This document shows, piece by piece, positions 26,122 through 34,942 of a stretch of 64,000 bases of DNA. Each line of letters opens with the position of its first letter. The first letter of the stretch is position 1. Below the pieces are notes generated by a model. The model was not told the DNA's origin, did not search any database, and saw nothing but the letters and a program-made list of their open reading frames with translations. The position numbers and the translations under genes were made by a program. The DNA is from CBDFKV01 sp965249035 (GTDB lineage Bacteria > Pseudomonadota > Gammaproteobacteria > Arenicellales > Poriferihabitantaceae): assembly GCA_965249035.1 (NCBI GenBank), contig CBDFKV010000007.1, forward strand, positions 1,054,001 to 1,118,000, written 5' to 3'.

Positions 26122-26342
26122 CCTCCCTTCCCGTTTCAGAACTAACCACAATATCGGCAGGCTCGGACTAGACTCTCGTAGCCAATAGCTCAGTGAACAT
26201 TAGCTTATTAGATTAATTATGGGTCAATAATAATAATTAGCGACAGACGATGAATTCTTACGGTAAAGTGCGATTATAAACAAGCTTCTCACTGCAATTT
26301 CGGCGTGTGAATCAGCAAACACAAACCCATTTGGAGGAAACC

Positions 26343-26858
26343 ATGACTCATAGAACCTTATTAGTGACCGCATTTTTCGGTAGCTTAACCATAGCCAACA
26401 GCGCTTTATCGGCAGCGCCTGTACTCATGTCCGCCGACTGGGCAACCACCGCTTGTGATGGCTGGAATGCTAGTCCCACTTTGACCAACGAGCTAACAGA
26501 GTGGTCACAAAACAACGGCGGCCGTAGTCACAAAGTGATGCACCTGTACCGCTCAGATTGCAGCGACTCAGCAACCGCAGAGCTACGAATTTCAGAAAAA
26601 GAGGGTAAGGCCATATGCACCTACGGCGGCGCAGTTGAGTCAACGGATCTGGATAGGAAGACCGATTACATCATGAATGCTAAAACTGCTAACTGGCAAC
26701 GGATGGGTGCCGGCCAAGATGGTGCCATGAAGGCGATGATGATGGGCCGACTCAAATTTAAGGGCCCTAAAGGTGAAGCGATGAAAAATATGGGACCGTT
26801 TGGCGCATTTTTGCGGCTTACCGGTGAAGTTCCAGGTGATATCAACGCTTGCCCCTAG
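26343..26858 (+). CDS. Secreted SCP2-like protein
   Basis: This 171-residue protein has a signal peptide (MTHRTLLVTAFFGSLTIANS, cleavage near ALSA-A) and is probably periplasmic. Two Cys (in TTACDGW and RSDCSD), a third in KAICTYGG and the last in NACP may form disulfides. The stretch AMKAMMMGRLKFKGPKGEAM, then NMGPFGAFLRLTG, resembles the end of SCP2 sterol-carrier domains, which bind lipids. The start is fixed by GGAGGAAACC just before the ATG at 26343. It stands alone between cbbR and parE. Function is unknown; SCP2-like is a tentative family call. Confidence 0.6.
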   Translation: MTHRTLLVTAFFGSLTIANSALSAAPVLMSADWATTACDGWNASPTLTNELTEWSQNNGGRSHKVMHLYRSDCSDSATAELRISEKEGKAICTYGGAVESTDLDRKTDYIMNAKTANWQRMGAGQDGAMKAMMMGRLKFKGPKGEAMKNMGPFGAFLRLTGEVPGDINACP

Positions 26859-26887
26859 CCCTAGCTAGAGTTCATTGCCAGTAAATC

Positions 26888-26923
26888 TACTCTTTTGAGG
26901 TTTAGGTAAGTCTCAAAAGAGTA
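26888..26923. terminator. Hairpin downstream of the SCP2-like gene
   Basis: TACTCTTTTGAG (26888-26899) and CTCAAAAGAGTA (26912-26923) are perfect 12-bp arms. No long T-run follows on the plus strand, so factor-independent termination is uncertain. A further CTTTTGAGAC at about 26940 could pair with the right arm as an alternative. Confidence 0.45.
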
Positions 26924-27080
26924 CAGCCCTACCCCACCACTTTTGAGACCTTGAAGTTAAGCGACGACGGATAACTCTTGACAAGCACAAGCGGAATCAA
27001 GCGCACTTGTGGCCTGTGATTTTCTTTAATCCTTATAGGCGGCTAGCACCACTGCCACTGCCTATGAAGATGGTTCTTGT

Positions 27081-28970
27081 CTAGGCAATATCGGCCTCAT
27101 CCCCTCGCTCAGTCAGCCAAGCCTTGCGATCGGCGGCTCTTTTCTTAGCCAATAATTTGTCCATCATCGCAAAAGTTTGATCACCCGCAACTGCGGATAA
27201 AGATACCAAGCGCCGCGTTTCTGGATCCATCGTTGTCTCTCGCAACTGCCCTGGGTTCATCTCACCCAAACCCTTAAACCGCTGGACGTCGACTTTTCCG
27301 CGTAATTTATCGGTCTCAATTTGTTCCAGGATCGTGGTTCTTTCTTCATCGTCTAGCGCATAAAACACATGCTTGCCAACATCAATTCGAAATAAAGGCG
27401 GCATGGCTACACACACCCGACCTTCAGCAACCAACGCTGGGAAATGGCGATAAAATAAGGCGCATAACAGCGTTGCGATATGCAGGCCGTCGGAATCAGC
27501 ATCCGCCAAAATACACACCCGCCCATAGCGTAGACTGCCTAAATCTGCTGATCCAGGGTCAACGCCTAGCGCCACCGCGATGTCGTGCACCTCTTGTGAA
27601 GCTAGGACTTCCGAGGAATCCACCTCCCAGGTATTCAAAATCTTGCCTCGTAACGGCATGATCGCCTGTGTGATGCGATTACGCGCCTGTTTGGCTGACC
27701 CGCCCGCAGAGTCCCCTTCGACCAAAAATAATTCTGTTTCTTCTAGATCCTGGCTAGTGCAGTCGGCCAATTTGCCGGGCAGCGCTGGTCCGGTGGTGAT
27801 TTTTTTGCGTTTAACTTTCTTCGCACTTTTGAGTCGGCGTTGAGCATTGTCGATCGCCAATTGGGCAATTTTTTCAGCCTCACCAATATGCTGGTTCAGC
27901 CACAAGCTGGTCGAATCCTTGGCCGCTGACTGCACCAGCGTGGTGATATCACGCCCCGATAATCGGTCTTTAGTCTGACCACTGAATTGAGGGTCTTTGA
28001 TTCGTATCGAAAGGACATAGGCGCATTGACTCCAGATATCATCAGGCGATAATTTAACGCTGCGCGGCAATAATTCCCGAAATTCACAAAACTCTCGCAC
28101 TGCATCAGCTACCGCTGAGCGCAAGCCGTTAACATGGGCTCCGCCTTGCGCGGTTGGGATCAAATTAACGTAGCTTTCTGCCGCGGTTTCATTGGCATTT
28201 TGAACCCAACAGAGCGCCCACTCAACTTCACCTTCATCCAATTTCTGCTGATCTTGTAGAGGTGATTCTGGCACTAATTCGCCCGACTCTTGCTGCGTTA
28301 ACAAATAGCTGCCCAAACCTGCTTCGTATTGCCAGGTTTCTGAGTTTTCAGGTATTGCCTCGTCGACAAATGTCACCAATAGGCCTGTGCACAGCACCGC
28401 TTTAGCCCGCAACACTTTTTTTAGACGAGTGATATTAAACTTAGTCGTGTCAAAAAACTGAGGATCAGGCCAAAAACGTAAAACTGTGCCCGTCTTATTT
28501 TTAGCGCAGCGACCAACAATGCTTAAATCGGTGACACTAGCCCCGCCCTCAAAAGCAATATGATACTCCTGTCCATCGCGCTTGACCCATACCTCTAGCC
28601 GCGAAGACAAAGCGTTGACCACCGAGACACCCACACCGTGTAAGCCCCCCGAGAATTGATAATTCTTGTCAGAAAATTTACCGCCGGAATGTAGCTTGGT
28701 GAGAATGACCTCAACGCCGCTCATGCCCTGCTGCTGGTGCTGGTCAACCGGCATACCACGGCCATTATCCACCACCGTAACCGACCCATCTTGATGCATA
28801 GTCACATGAATCTCGTTCGCAAACCCAGCGATGGCTTCATCAACGCCGTTGTCGACCACCTCTTGCACCAGATGGTTGGGACGGTCTGTTTCGGTGTACA
28901 TTCCCGGTCGCTTGCGAACCGGGTCGAGTCCTGACAGTACCTCGATCGACGAGGCATCATAATTCGACAT
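27081..28970 (-). CDS. parE: DNA topoisomerase IV subunit B
   Basis: ParE is the ATPase subunit of topoisomerase IV, which separates linked daughter chromosomes. The 629-residue protein has the GHKL ATP site (EVVDNGVDEAIAG, DNGRGMP and GGLHGVGVSVVNALS), the transducer domain, and the TOPRIM metal site EGDSAGGSAKQARNR with DADSDGLHI. The length and QFSGGLHGVGVSVVN favour ParE over the longer GyrB. The ATG at 28970 gives MSNYDASSIEVL, matching other ParE starts; an upstream in-frame codon adds seven residues. No parC gene is adjacent. Confidence 0.95.
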   Translation of the reverse strand: MSNYDASSIEVLSGLDPVRKRPGMYTETDRPNHLVQEVVDNGVDEAIAGFANEIHVTMHQDGSVTVVDNGRGMPVDQHQQQGMSGVEVILTKLHSGGKFSDKNYQFSGGLHGVGVSVVNALSSRLEVWVKRDGQEYHIAFEGGASVTDLSIVGRCAKNKTGTVLRFWPDPQFFDTTKFNITRLKKVLRAKAVLCTGLLVTFVDEAIPENSETWQYEAGLGSYLLTQQESGELVPESPLQDQQKLDEGEVEWALCWVQNANETAAESYVNLIPTAQGGAHVNGLRSAVADAVREFCEFRELLPRSVKLSPDDIWSQCAYVLSIRIKDPQFSGQTKDRLSGRDITTLVQSAAKDSTSLWLNQHIGEAEKIAQLAIDNAQRRLKSAKKVKRKKITTGPALPGKLADCTSQDLEETELFLVEGDSAGGSAKQARNRITQAIMPLRGKILNTWEVDSSEVLASQEVHDIAVALGVDPGSADLGSLRYGRVCILADADSDGLHIATLLCALFYRHFPALVAEGRVCVAMPPLFRIDVGKHVFYALDDEERTTILEQIETDKLRGKVDVQRFKGLGEMNPGQLRETTMDPETRRLVSLSAVAGDQTFAMMDKLLAKKRAADRKAWLTERGDEADIA

Positions 28971-29085
28971 AGATTTCGGTGCCAATGGCAATAATTCCTG
29001 AATGGTGAATAGTAACGGATAGCGTTACACTACGCACGTTCGAGACGCGCACAAAAGCACCTAAAAATATTCAATCTTGAGAAAT

Positions 29086-29343
29086 ATGGCGACTTCTAAA
29101 ACCCGCAAAAAAGCTGACCCCTTAAATTTCGAGCAAGCCCTGGCGGAGCTTGAAATAATTGTTAGCCGCCTGGAAGGCAATCAGCAGTCGCTGGAAGATT
29201 CTTTAACCGACTACGAGCGCGGTATGACGCTCAGTACACTGTGCCAACAGCACCTCGACAAGGCGGAGCTGCACGTGCAGCAATTGACCAAAAAAGCTAA
29301 AGGCTACCAACTCGAACCACTTGAGGCCGAGGCGTCTGACTAA
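29086..29343 (+). CDS. xseB: Exodeoxyribonuclease VII small subunit
   Basis: XseB helps form exonuclease VII, which degrades single-stranded DNA. The 85-residue protein carries the family core NFEQALAELEIIVSRLEGN, followed by LEDSLTDYERGMTL. The ATG at 29086 is favoured over a TTG at 29077. It is the first gene of the classical series xseB-ispA-dxs; ispA starts 6 bases after its stop. Confidence 0.93.
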   Translation: MATSKTRKKADPLNFEQALAELEIIVSRLEGNQQSLEDSLTDYERGMTLSTLCQQHLDKAELHVQQLTKKAKGYQLEPLEAEASD

Positions 29344-29349
29344 TCCCTG

Positions 29350-30228
29350 ATGGATTTTCAAACCCAGTGGCAGCGCTACAGTCAACGCGCCGAAAACGCA
29401 CTTGATACGCTCCTGCCCCAAGATAACTCACGCCTGCATCAATCTATGCGCTACGCTGCTTTGCAAGGCGGCAAGCGCTTTCGAGCCATGTTAGTCTATG
29501 CCACGGGTGAGTTGATGAATGCGCCACACTCTGCGCTGGATCAACCGGCCGCTGCGATTGAAATGATTCACGCTTATTCATTGATTCACGATGATTTGCC
29601 TGCGATGGACGATGATGTATTGCGCCGCGGCCAAGCAACTACTCACATCGCTTATGATGAAGCCACCGCGATTCTTGCTGGAGATGCCTTGCAAACAGAA
29701 GCTTTTATCTGTTTAAGCAAGCCCAACACTTCGCTATCAGCCCAACAGCAATCACAGATGGTTCAGTGTTTGGCGCTCGCTGCGGGGTCTTTGGGTATGG
29801 CGGGCGGACAAGCACTAGACATGCAGGCGACTGGCCAACACATTTCTATTGAACAATTAAAGACAATCCACACCCATAAAACCGGCGCACTGATTCGTGC
29901 TGCCGTACAACTCGGAGCACTGGCGTCCACCCACACCACAAAAGCAGACCTGCTCGCACTTAATCGCTATGGCAGTGCCCTGGGGCTGGCATTTCAGGTG
30001 GTGGATGACATCCTGGATGACACCCAAAGCAGTGAAACCTTAGGCAAAACCAGCGGCGCCGACCGAGATATGAATAAAAACACTTACACTCAACTATTAG
30101 GACTAACCGCCGCACGCGAATTTGCTGACGAACTAGTGTGCGATGCGCTCGAAAGCTTGAGCGATTTCAGCGATAATACCCTGTTTCTGCGCGAGCTTGC
30201 CCAATTCACCACATCCCGTGATCACTGA
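29350..30228 (+). CDS. ispA: Farnesyl diphosphate synthase
   Basis: IspA condenses isopentenyl diphosphate with dimethylallyl and geranyl diphosphate to give farnesyl diphosphate for ubiquinone, undecaprenol and other isoprenoids. The 292-residue protein has both aspartate-rich motifs: DDLPAMDDD (first) and DDILDD (second), plus GGKRFRAML for substrate binding. The length is standard for the bacterial enzyme. It overlaps the start of dxs, coupling it with the supply pathway. Confidence 0.96.
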   Translation: MDFQTQWQRYSQRAENALDTLLPQDNSRLHQSMRYAALQGGKRFRAMLVYATGELMNAPHSALDQPAAAIEMIHAYSLIHDDLPAMDDDVLRRGQATTHIAYDEATAILAGDALQTEAFICLSKPNTSLSAQQQSQMVQCLALAAGSLGMAGGQALDMQATGQHISIEQLKTIHTHKTGALIRAAVQLGALASTHTTKADLLALNRYGSALGLAFQVVDDILDDTQSSETLGKTSGADRDMNKNTYTQLLGLTAAREFADELVCDALESLSDFSDNTLFLRELAQFTTSRDH

Positions 30229-32098
30229 CCTTTCTCAATATCCTTTGCTGGCGACGATTAACGACCCAGCAGACCTTCGCTCGCTCAGCCTTGATCAGCT
30301 GATTCAGCTGGCTGAGGAAATGCGTGGTTTTTTGATCGAAACCACTGCCATCACCGGTGGCCATTTAGCCCCGGGCTTGGGCACGGTTGAATTAACCATC
30401 GCCTTACACTCGGTCTTAAACACACCGCATGACCGCATAGTCTGGGACATCGGCCATCAAGCTTATCCGCACAAAATCTTGACCGGCAGACGCGACCGCT
30501 TTGACACGATCCGGCAAATGGACGGTTTATCCGGTTTTTTGAAACGTAGCGAAAGCGAGTACGATACCTTTGGCGCAGGCCATTCCAGTACCTCCATTAG
30601 TGCAGCGCTGGGCATGGCAGTAGCGAATACTTTGCAGCATGAGAAACGCGAAGTCGTGGCCGTCATTGGTGATGGCTCGATGACTGCTGGCATGGCATTT
30701 GAAGCGCTCAATAATGCCGGCGACTTGGATGCCAACTTGCTGGTTATCTTGAACGACAACGACATGTCGATTTCACCCAACGTCGGCGCACTTTCGAATT
30801 ACCTGTCCCGCATTCTCTCCGGCCACGCGTACTCATCAGTCCGGGAAGGCAGTAAAACCGTATTAAGCACCTTACCGCCGCCGGTTCGTAATATGGCCAA
30901 GCGCTGGGAAGAGCATATGAAAGGCATGGTCATGCCCGGCACACTGTTTGAAGAATTAGGCTTTAACTATATCGGCCCGGTTGATGGGCACAATATGAAA
31001 GCACTGGTTTCGGTGCTCGGCAATTTACAACAATTGGACGGCCCCCGGTTTTTGCATATCGTCACCCAAAAAGGCAAAGGCTATCACCCGGCGGAAGGCA
31101 ATCCCTGCACCTATCATGGTGTCGGCCCGTTTGACCCGGACACCGGCAAAATCAGCAAACAAAGCAACCAGCGCAGTTACACCCAGGTGTTTGGCGACTG
31201 GTTGTGCGATATGGCAGGCCAAGACGATAAACTCATTGGGATTACTCCAGCGATGCGCGAAGGCTCCGGCATGGTGCGTTTTTCGGATGAATTCCCCGAT
31301 CGTTACTATGATGTCGGTATCGCTGAACAGCACGCGGTCACTTTTGCCGCTGGACTCGCCTGCGAAGGCATGAAGCCGGTTGTGGCGATTTATTCGACCT
31401 TTCTGCAGCGCGCCTACGACCAACTGATTCACGACGTTAATATTCAGAACTTGGATGTCACCTTCGCGATTGATCGCGCGGGTATCGTCGGCGCGGACGG
31501 CGCAACCCATACCGGTGCTTTTGATTTGAGCTTTTTGCGCTGCATCCCCAATATGCTGATCATGGTTCCTGGCGACGAGCGTGAATGCCGCAACATGCTT
31601 TATACCGCTTATCGCCACGAAGGCCCAGCGGCAGTGCGTTATCCGCGTGGTGGTGGGCTTGGTGTTGCTGAAAACCCGCAAATGAAGGCACTGAAGATTG
31701 GCAAAGCCAAATCTATCCGCAAAGGCAAGGGCATTGCTATGCTCGCCTGGGGGGCAATAATACCCGAGTGTTTACTAGCGGCTGAAGAGTTGGACGCCAC
31801 GGTTATTAATATGCGCTTTGTCAAGCCACTGGATGAAGCCATGATTCAGAAGCTCGCAGCAAGCCATACCTGCTTGGTCACGGTCGAAGAAAACACCGTT
31901 CACGGCGGTGCAGGCTCTGCGGTGAATGAATATCTATGTGCACAACGATTAAATATACCGGTTTTGAATCTTGGCTTGCCGGATAAATTCGTTGAACATG
32001 GCTCACGTGACCAGGTATTACATATTGCCGAGCTTGACCCGGCCAGCATGGTTCGCCAGATTCAGCAATTCTGCGGCCAATTACCTGAACAATCTTGA
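30218..32098 (+). CDS. dxs: 1-Deoxy-D-xylulose-5-phosphate synthase
   Basis: Dxs makes 1-deoxyxylulose-5-phosphate from pyruvate and glyceraldehyde-3-phosphate, the first step of the MEP isoprenoid pathway. The 626-residue thiamine-diphosphate enzyme shows GHLAPGLGTVELTIALH, the TPP motif GDGSMTAGMAFEALNNAG ending near NDND, and the second-half block RYYDVGIAEQHAVTFAAGLA. The GTG at 30218 gives an 11-base overlap with ispA; a TTG at 30197 would add seven residues with no clear merit. No strong ribosome site is visible at either, so the start is uncertain. Confidence 0.95.
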   Translation: MITDLSQYPLLATINDPADLRSLSLDQLIQLAEEMRGFLIETTAITGGHLAPGLGTVELTIALHSVLNTPHDRIVWDIGHQAYPHKILTGRRDRFDTIRQMDGLSGFLKRSESEYDTFGAGHSSTSISAALGMAVANTLQHEKREVVAVIGDGSMTAGMAFEALNNAGDLDANLLVILNDNDMSISPNVGALSNYLSRILSGHAYSSVREGSKTVLSTLPPPVRNMAKRWEEHMKGMVMPGTLFEELGFNYIGPVDGHNMKALVSVLGNLQQLDGPRFLHIVTQKGKGYHPAEGNPCTYHGVGPFDPDTGKISKQSNQRSYTQVFGDWLCDMAGQDDKLIGITPAMREGSGMVRFSDEFPDRYYDVGIAEQHAVTFAAGLACEGMKPVVAIYSTFLQRAYDQLIHDVNIQNLDVTFAIDRAGIVGADGATHTGAFDLSFLRCIPNMLIMVPGDERECRNMLYTAYRHEGPAAVRYPRGGGLGVAENPQMKALKIGKAKSIRKGKGIAMLAWGAIIPECLLAAEELDATVINMRFVKPLDEAMIQKLAASHTCLVTVEENTVHGGAGSAVNEYLCAQRLNIPVLNLGLPDKFVEHGSRDQVLHIAELDPASMVRQIQQFCGQLPEQS

Positions 32099-32128
32099 AC
32101 CTCGACAATCGAGCGCCACATATTCTCC

Positions 32129-32929
32129 ATGAAAGCGACCAATAACGATATTGCTGACGTTCAAGCCAGCCACGATAGCCGTAACATAGCGATCGACAAA
32201 GTAGGCATCAAAGATATTCGCCACCCCATGCGAATCACCGATCGTGATGGGATAGAGCAGCATACAGTGGCCAGCTTTAATATGTACGTTGAGCTGCCAC
32301 ACAATTTCAAAGGCACGCATATGTCGCGCTTTGTAGAAATCCTCAATAACTACGAGCGCGAAATTTCAGTACGCACCTTCAAGGTGATGTTGGCGGAAAT
32401 GAATGCGCGGCTGGAAGCAGAAAAGGGTTACATCGAAATGACCTTTCCCTTTTTCGTGAATAAAAAGGCGCCAGTTAGCGGCGTGGAAAGTCTGATTGAC
32501 TATAATGTGACGCTAATCGGTGAAATCGATAATGGCGAGATTTGTACCCAAACACGAGTTGTAGTCCCGGCAACCAGCCTGTGCCCCTGCTCCAAAAAAA
32601 TCTCAGATTACGGCGCACATAATCAGCGCTCGCACGTCACCATCACAGCCAAAGCTGAAGGCACCATCTGGATTGAAGAACTAATCGATATCGCTGAAAA
32701 AGAAGCCAGTAGCGAGCTGTATAGCGTTCTTAAACGCCCGGATGAAAAGTTCGTCACCGAGCGCGCTTACGACAACCCTAAATTCGTTGAGGACTTGGTC
32801 CGTGATGTCGCTGGGCGCTTGGATGCCAGCGCTAAAATTCTCGCCTTCACTGTAGAAGCGGAAAATTTCGAATCGATCCATAACCATTCCGCTTATGCAC
32901 TTATCTCGCGCGATAAAGCGGGCACCTAA
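32129..32929 (+). CDS. folE2: GTP cyclohydrolase FolE2 (type IB)
   Basis: FolE2 converts GTP to dihydroneopterin triphosphate for folate and queuosine synthesis and, unlike FolE, does not strictly need zinc. The 266-residue protein has the family metal-binding segment VVPATSLCPCSKKISDYGAH and QRSHVTITA, and an N-terminal VGIKDIRHPMRITDRDG. It starts 30 bases after dxs, so it is probably in the same transcript rather than in a zinc-responsive operon. I see no Zur-like box upstream. Confidence 0.93.
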   Translation: MKATNNDIADVQASHDSRNIAIDKVGIKDIRHPMRITDRDGIEQHTVASFNMYVELPHNFKGTHMSRFVEILNNYEREISVRTFKVMLAEMNARLEAEKGYIEMTFPFFVNKKAPVSGVESLIDYNVTLIGEIDNGEICTQTRVVVPATSLCPCSKKISDYGAHNQRSHVTITAKAEGTIWIEELIDIAEKEASSELYSVLKRPDEKFVTERAYDNPKFVEDLVRDVAGRLDASAKILAFTVEAENFESIHNHSAYALISRDKAGT

Positions 32930-32984
32930 GGCCCCAAATAATTTGGCCCACTTTAGGGATAGCGGCTAAGCCACGAACATCCAT

Positions 32985-34271
32985 TCAAAGCATTTGCTGA
33001 TTAGCCGTCTCGCGCGTTAGCAAGATTGCCAGCAGCGACACCGCCAGCCACGCCAACATCAAACTAAAGCCGCTATGATAAGCAGCCTGGCTGTAGATTC
33101 GCTCGCCTCCCGATAACTCCCCGTCCCATTTGCTATCCAACATCCAGCCAACAGCGGGTTGCAACAACATCGGCCCTATCATCACGCCCATATTCACAAT
33201 CCCCGATGAGGTGCCCGCTAAGTGCATCGGTGCTGATTCGCGTGCAAAGGCAAAACTGATAATCATGCTGCCGGAGAAAAAGCCAACCAGGACCAACAAA
33301 GCAGCTAATACACGTACGTCAAGATCAGGCCACAGCAACAGAATTGACCAACCCACCAGCGCGACAACAACCCCCGCAATATACAACGGCTTACGCCGTC
33401 CAAGCTGATCTGAAAGCCAGCCAAATACCGGCCCGCCGACCGCCCAGGATACTAACAATGTAGATGTCAACGCCGCTGCTGTCGTTTTTTCAAGCGAGTA
33501 ATGTGTGGTCAAAAATGGCACCCCCCACAGTCCAGCAAAGGTCAACACGCTGCCCACGATGCCGCCCGGCACCAGGAACAAAAACCATGCATTTCGATGT
33601 CCTAGTACTTTACCGATGCCCGCAAATACGCCGATCTGCGGCGAATCATCCGACCTTCGGTGATTGGTCGCATAACTGTCATAGTCTTTATCCCCAGGGT
33701 CATCACGCACCACCCACCAAATCGCCAGGGCGACCATCACCGTCACCGCTGCGATCACCATCATGACCGGCCGCCAACCAAAGGCATCCACCAACAGACG
33801 TAGCGGAACGCCCGCAAATACCGCTCCGATAATCCCCGCAAATAGCGCCATCCCTGCTGCCAAAGACACTTGGCGTGCCGGCAGCCAGTGATTAGCCACT
33901 TTGAGCATACAGACAAACGCTACCGCTACCGAGCCGCCGATCATCAGTCGACCAAAACTCGCCCACCATACATCTGAGGCCAAGGCAAATATGATCGTCC
34001 CAATACCGGCTAGTAACGCCCCAGCTGACATCAACCGCCGCGGCCCCCAACGATCCGCCAGCAAGCCAGTCGGCACTTGCATCGCAACGTAGCTATAGAA
34101 ATAAAATGCCGATAAATTTCCCAGTGCGGCTGCGTTCAGCCCAAAATCCGCACTTAACTCAGCCGTCATCACCCCCGGCGCCACCCGTTGGAAAAACCCG
34201 ATCAGGTACAGCAGCGCACCCAGACCCCAAATCGTCCAAGAAAGCCGTAATGGTGGGAAGTTCTTATTCAT
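32985..34271 (-). CDS. MFS transporter
   Basis: This 428-residue inner-membrane protein of the major facilitator superfamily has about 12 membrane helices. The loop 2-3 signature is visible as GLLADRWGPRRLMSAGALLA, and its second-half counterpart as GWLSDQLGRRKPLY. Early residues WTIWGLGALLYLIGFFQRVAPGV resemble transporters for sugar phosphates or organic anions. It converges with folE2 and borders the left side of the restriction island. No substrate can be assigned. Confidence 0.88.
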   Translation of the reverse strand: MNKNFPPLRLSWTIWGLGALLYLIGFFQRVAPGVMTAELSADFGLNAAALGNLSAFYFYSYVAMQVPTGLLADRWGPRRLMSAGALLAGIGTIIFALASDVWWASFGRLMIGGSVAVAFVCMLKVANHWLPARQVSLAAGMALFAGIIGAVFAGVPLRLLVDAFGWRPVMMVIAAVTVMVALAIWWVVRDDPGDKDYDSYATNHRRSDDSPQIGVFAGIGKVLGHRNAWFLFLVPGGIVGSVLTFAGLWGVPFLTTHYSLEKTTAAALTSTLLVSWAVGGPVFGWLSDQLGRRKPLYIAGVVVALVGWSILLLWPDLDVRVLAALLVLVGFFSGSMIISFAFARESAPMHLAGTSSGIVNMGVMIGPMLLQPAVGWMLDSKWDGELSGGERIYSQAAYHSGFSLMLAWLAVSLLAILLTRETANQQML

Positions 34272-34942
34272 GTCGTGCTGAATTCATTCTTAAAGTCGGG
34301 AGAATACCTTAAGAAAACCCACAAAAGTCAGTTTATGACTGCAGGAAATTAGAGATAGTGACCGGATCGCAATCTAGAGGGCCTCTTACGTGAATACCGC
34401 AGTTATTGCTAACGAAAATTGAGTTCGTTTAAGAACGATTGCACCCTTACATCCGACTCTAGAACGGGATTTTTATTCTCCCGAACTTAATGGACGGGGT
34501 CCAAACGAGCTAAAAGCCAAGAAATAATTGAGGAGTATCAGTATTGTCGGAAAACCCTGCTCAATCCCGACCTCAACAACATGCCTTATGGAAAGAGCCT
34601 GAATCACCACTGTTGAGGATGTGGTACTGGTTGCTAAACTGTAGAAGTTCAGACCCAATCTGACACATCATTAAATCAAGTGAACGTAGCGAGCTTGATT
34701 TGATGAGAGTTACTGATTGCCATCGCGCCTCGGTAATAAAGTAACACTCAAAAGCCATCTCCGATCGCCATCCCGCTCCCTGGACTTGTGGAGTCAATTC
34801 GCTGCTCCCGCTCATGCGTACGCCACGTTACTAATGAGTTAAAATGTCGAATATCTTTATCATTTTCGACATATAATACGGATGTGTCGATAGCTTCGAC
34901 GCATTAGATGGATACTTCTATAGATTAGAACAATATCGACAT
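34272..34942. other. 671-base region left of the fic-hsd island, no gene called
   Basis: No convincing gene is seen. A hairpin AAATCAAG-N13-CTTGATTT lies at 34673-34701. Two overlapping minus-strand reading frames of 61 and 80 codons lack recognisable motifs. The last 100 bases hold the fic promoter and its repeats. I looked here for a direct repeat of the tRNA-Phe 3' end, expected for the left edge of an integrated element, and did not find one. Confidence 0.5.
34844..34900 (+). promoter_or_regulatory. fic promoter region with TGTCGA repeats
   Basis: ATGTCGAA (34844-34851) and TTCGACAT (34865-34872) form a perfect dyad that ends on a -10-like TATAAT (34872-34877). A second dyad GTCGA-TAGCT-TCGAC lies at 34886-34900, and another TCGACAT sits next to the fic start codon at 34943. 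The repeats suggest an operator that overlaps the promoter. Confidence 0.5.

Noticed and set aside
34673..34701. Hairpin AAATCAAG-N13-CTTGATTT as an att or integron-type site
   Set aside because: It shows no similarity to the tRNA-Phe end and no neighbouring cassette structure; only a simple hairpin can be stated.
34473..34815. Two overlapping minus-strand reading frames left of fic
   Set aside because: No recognisable motifs or ribosome sites, and Ser/Leu-rich composition like random translation.
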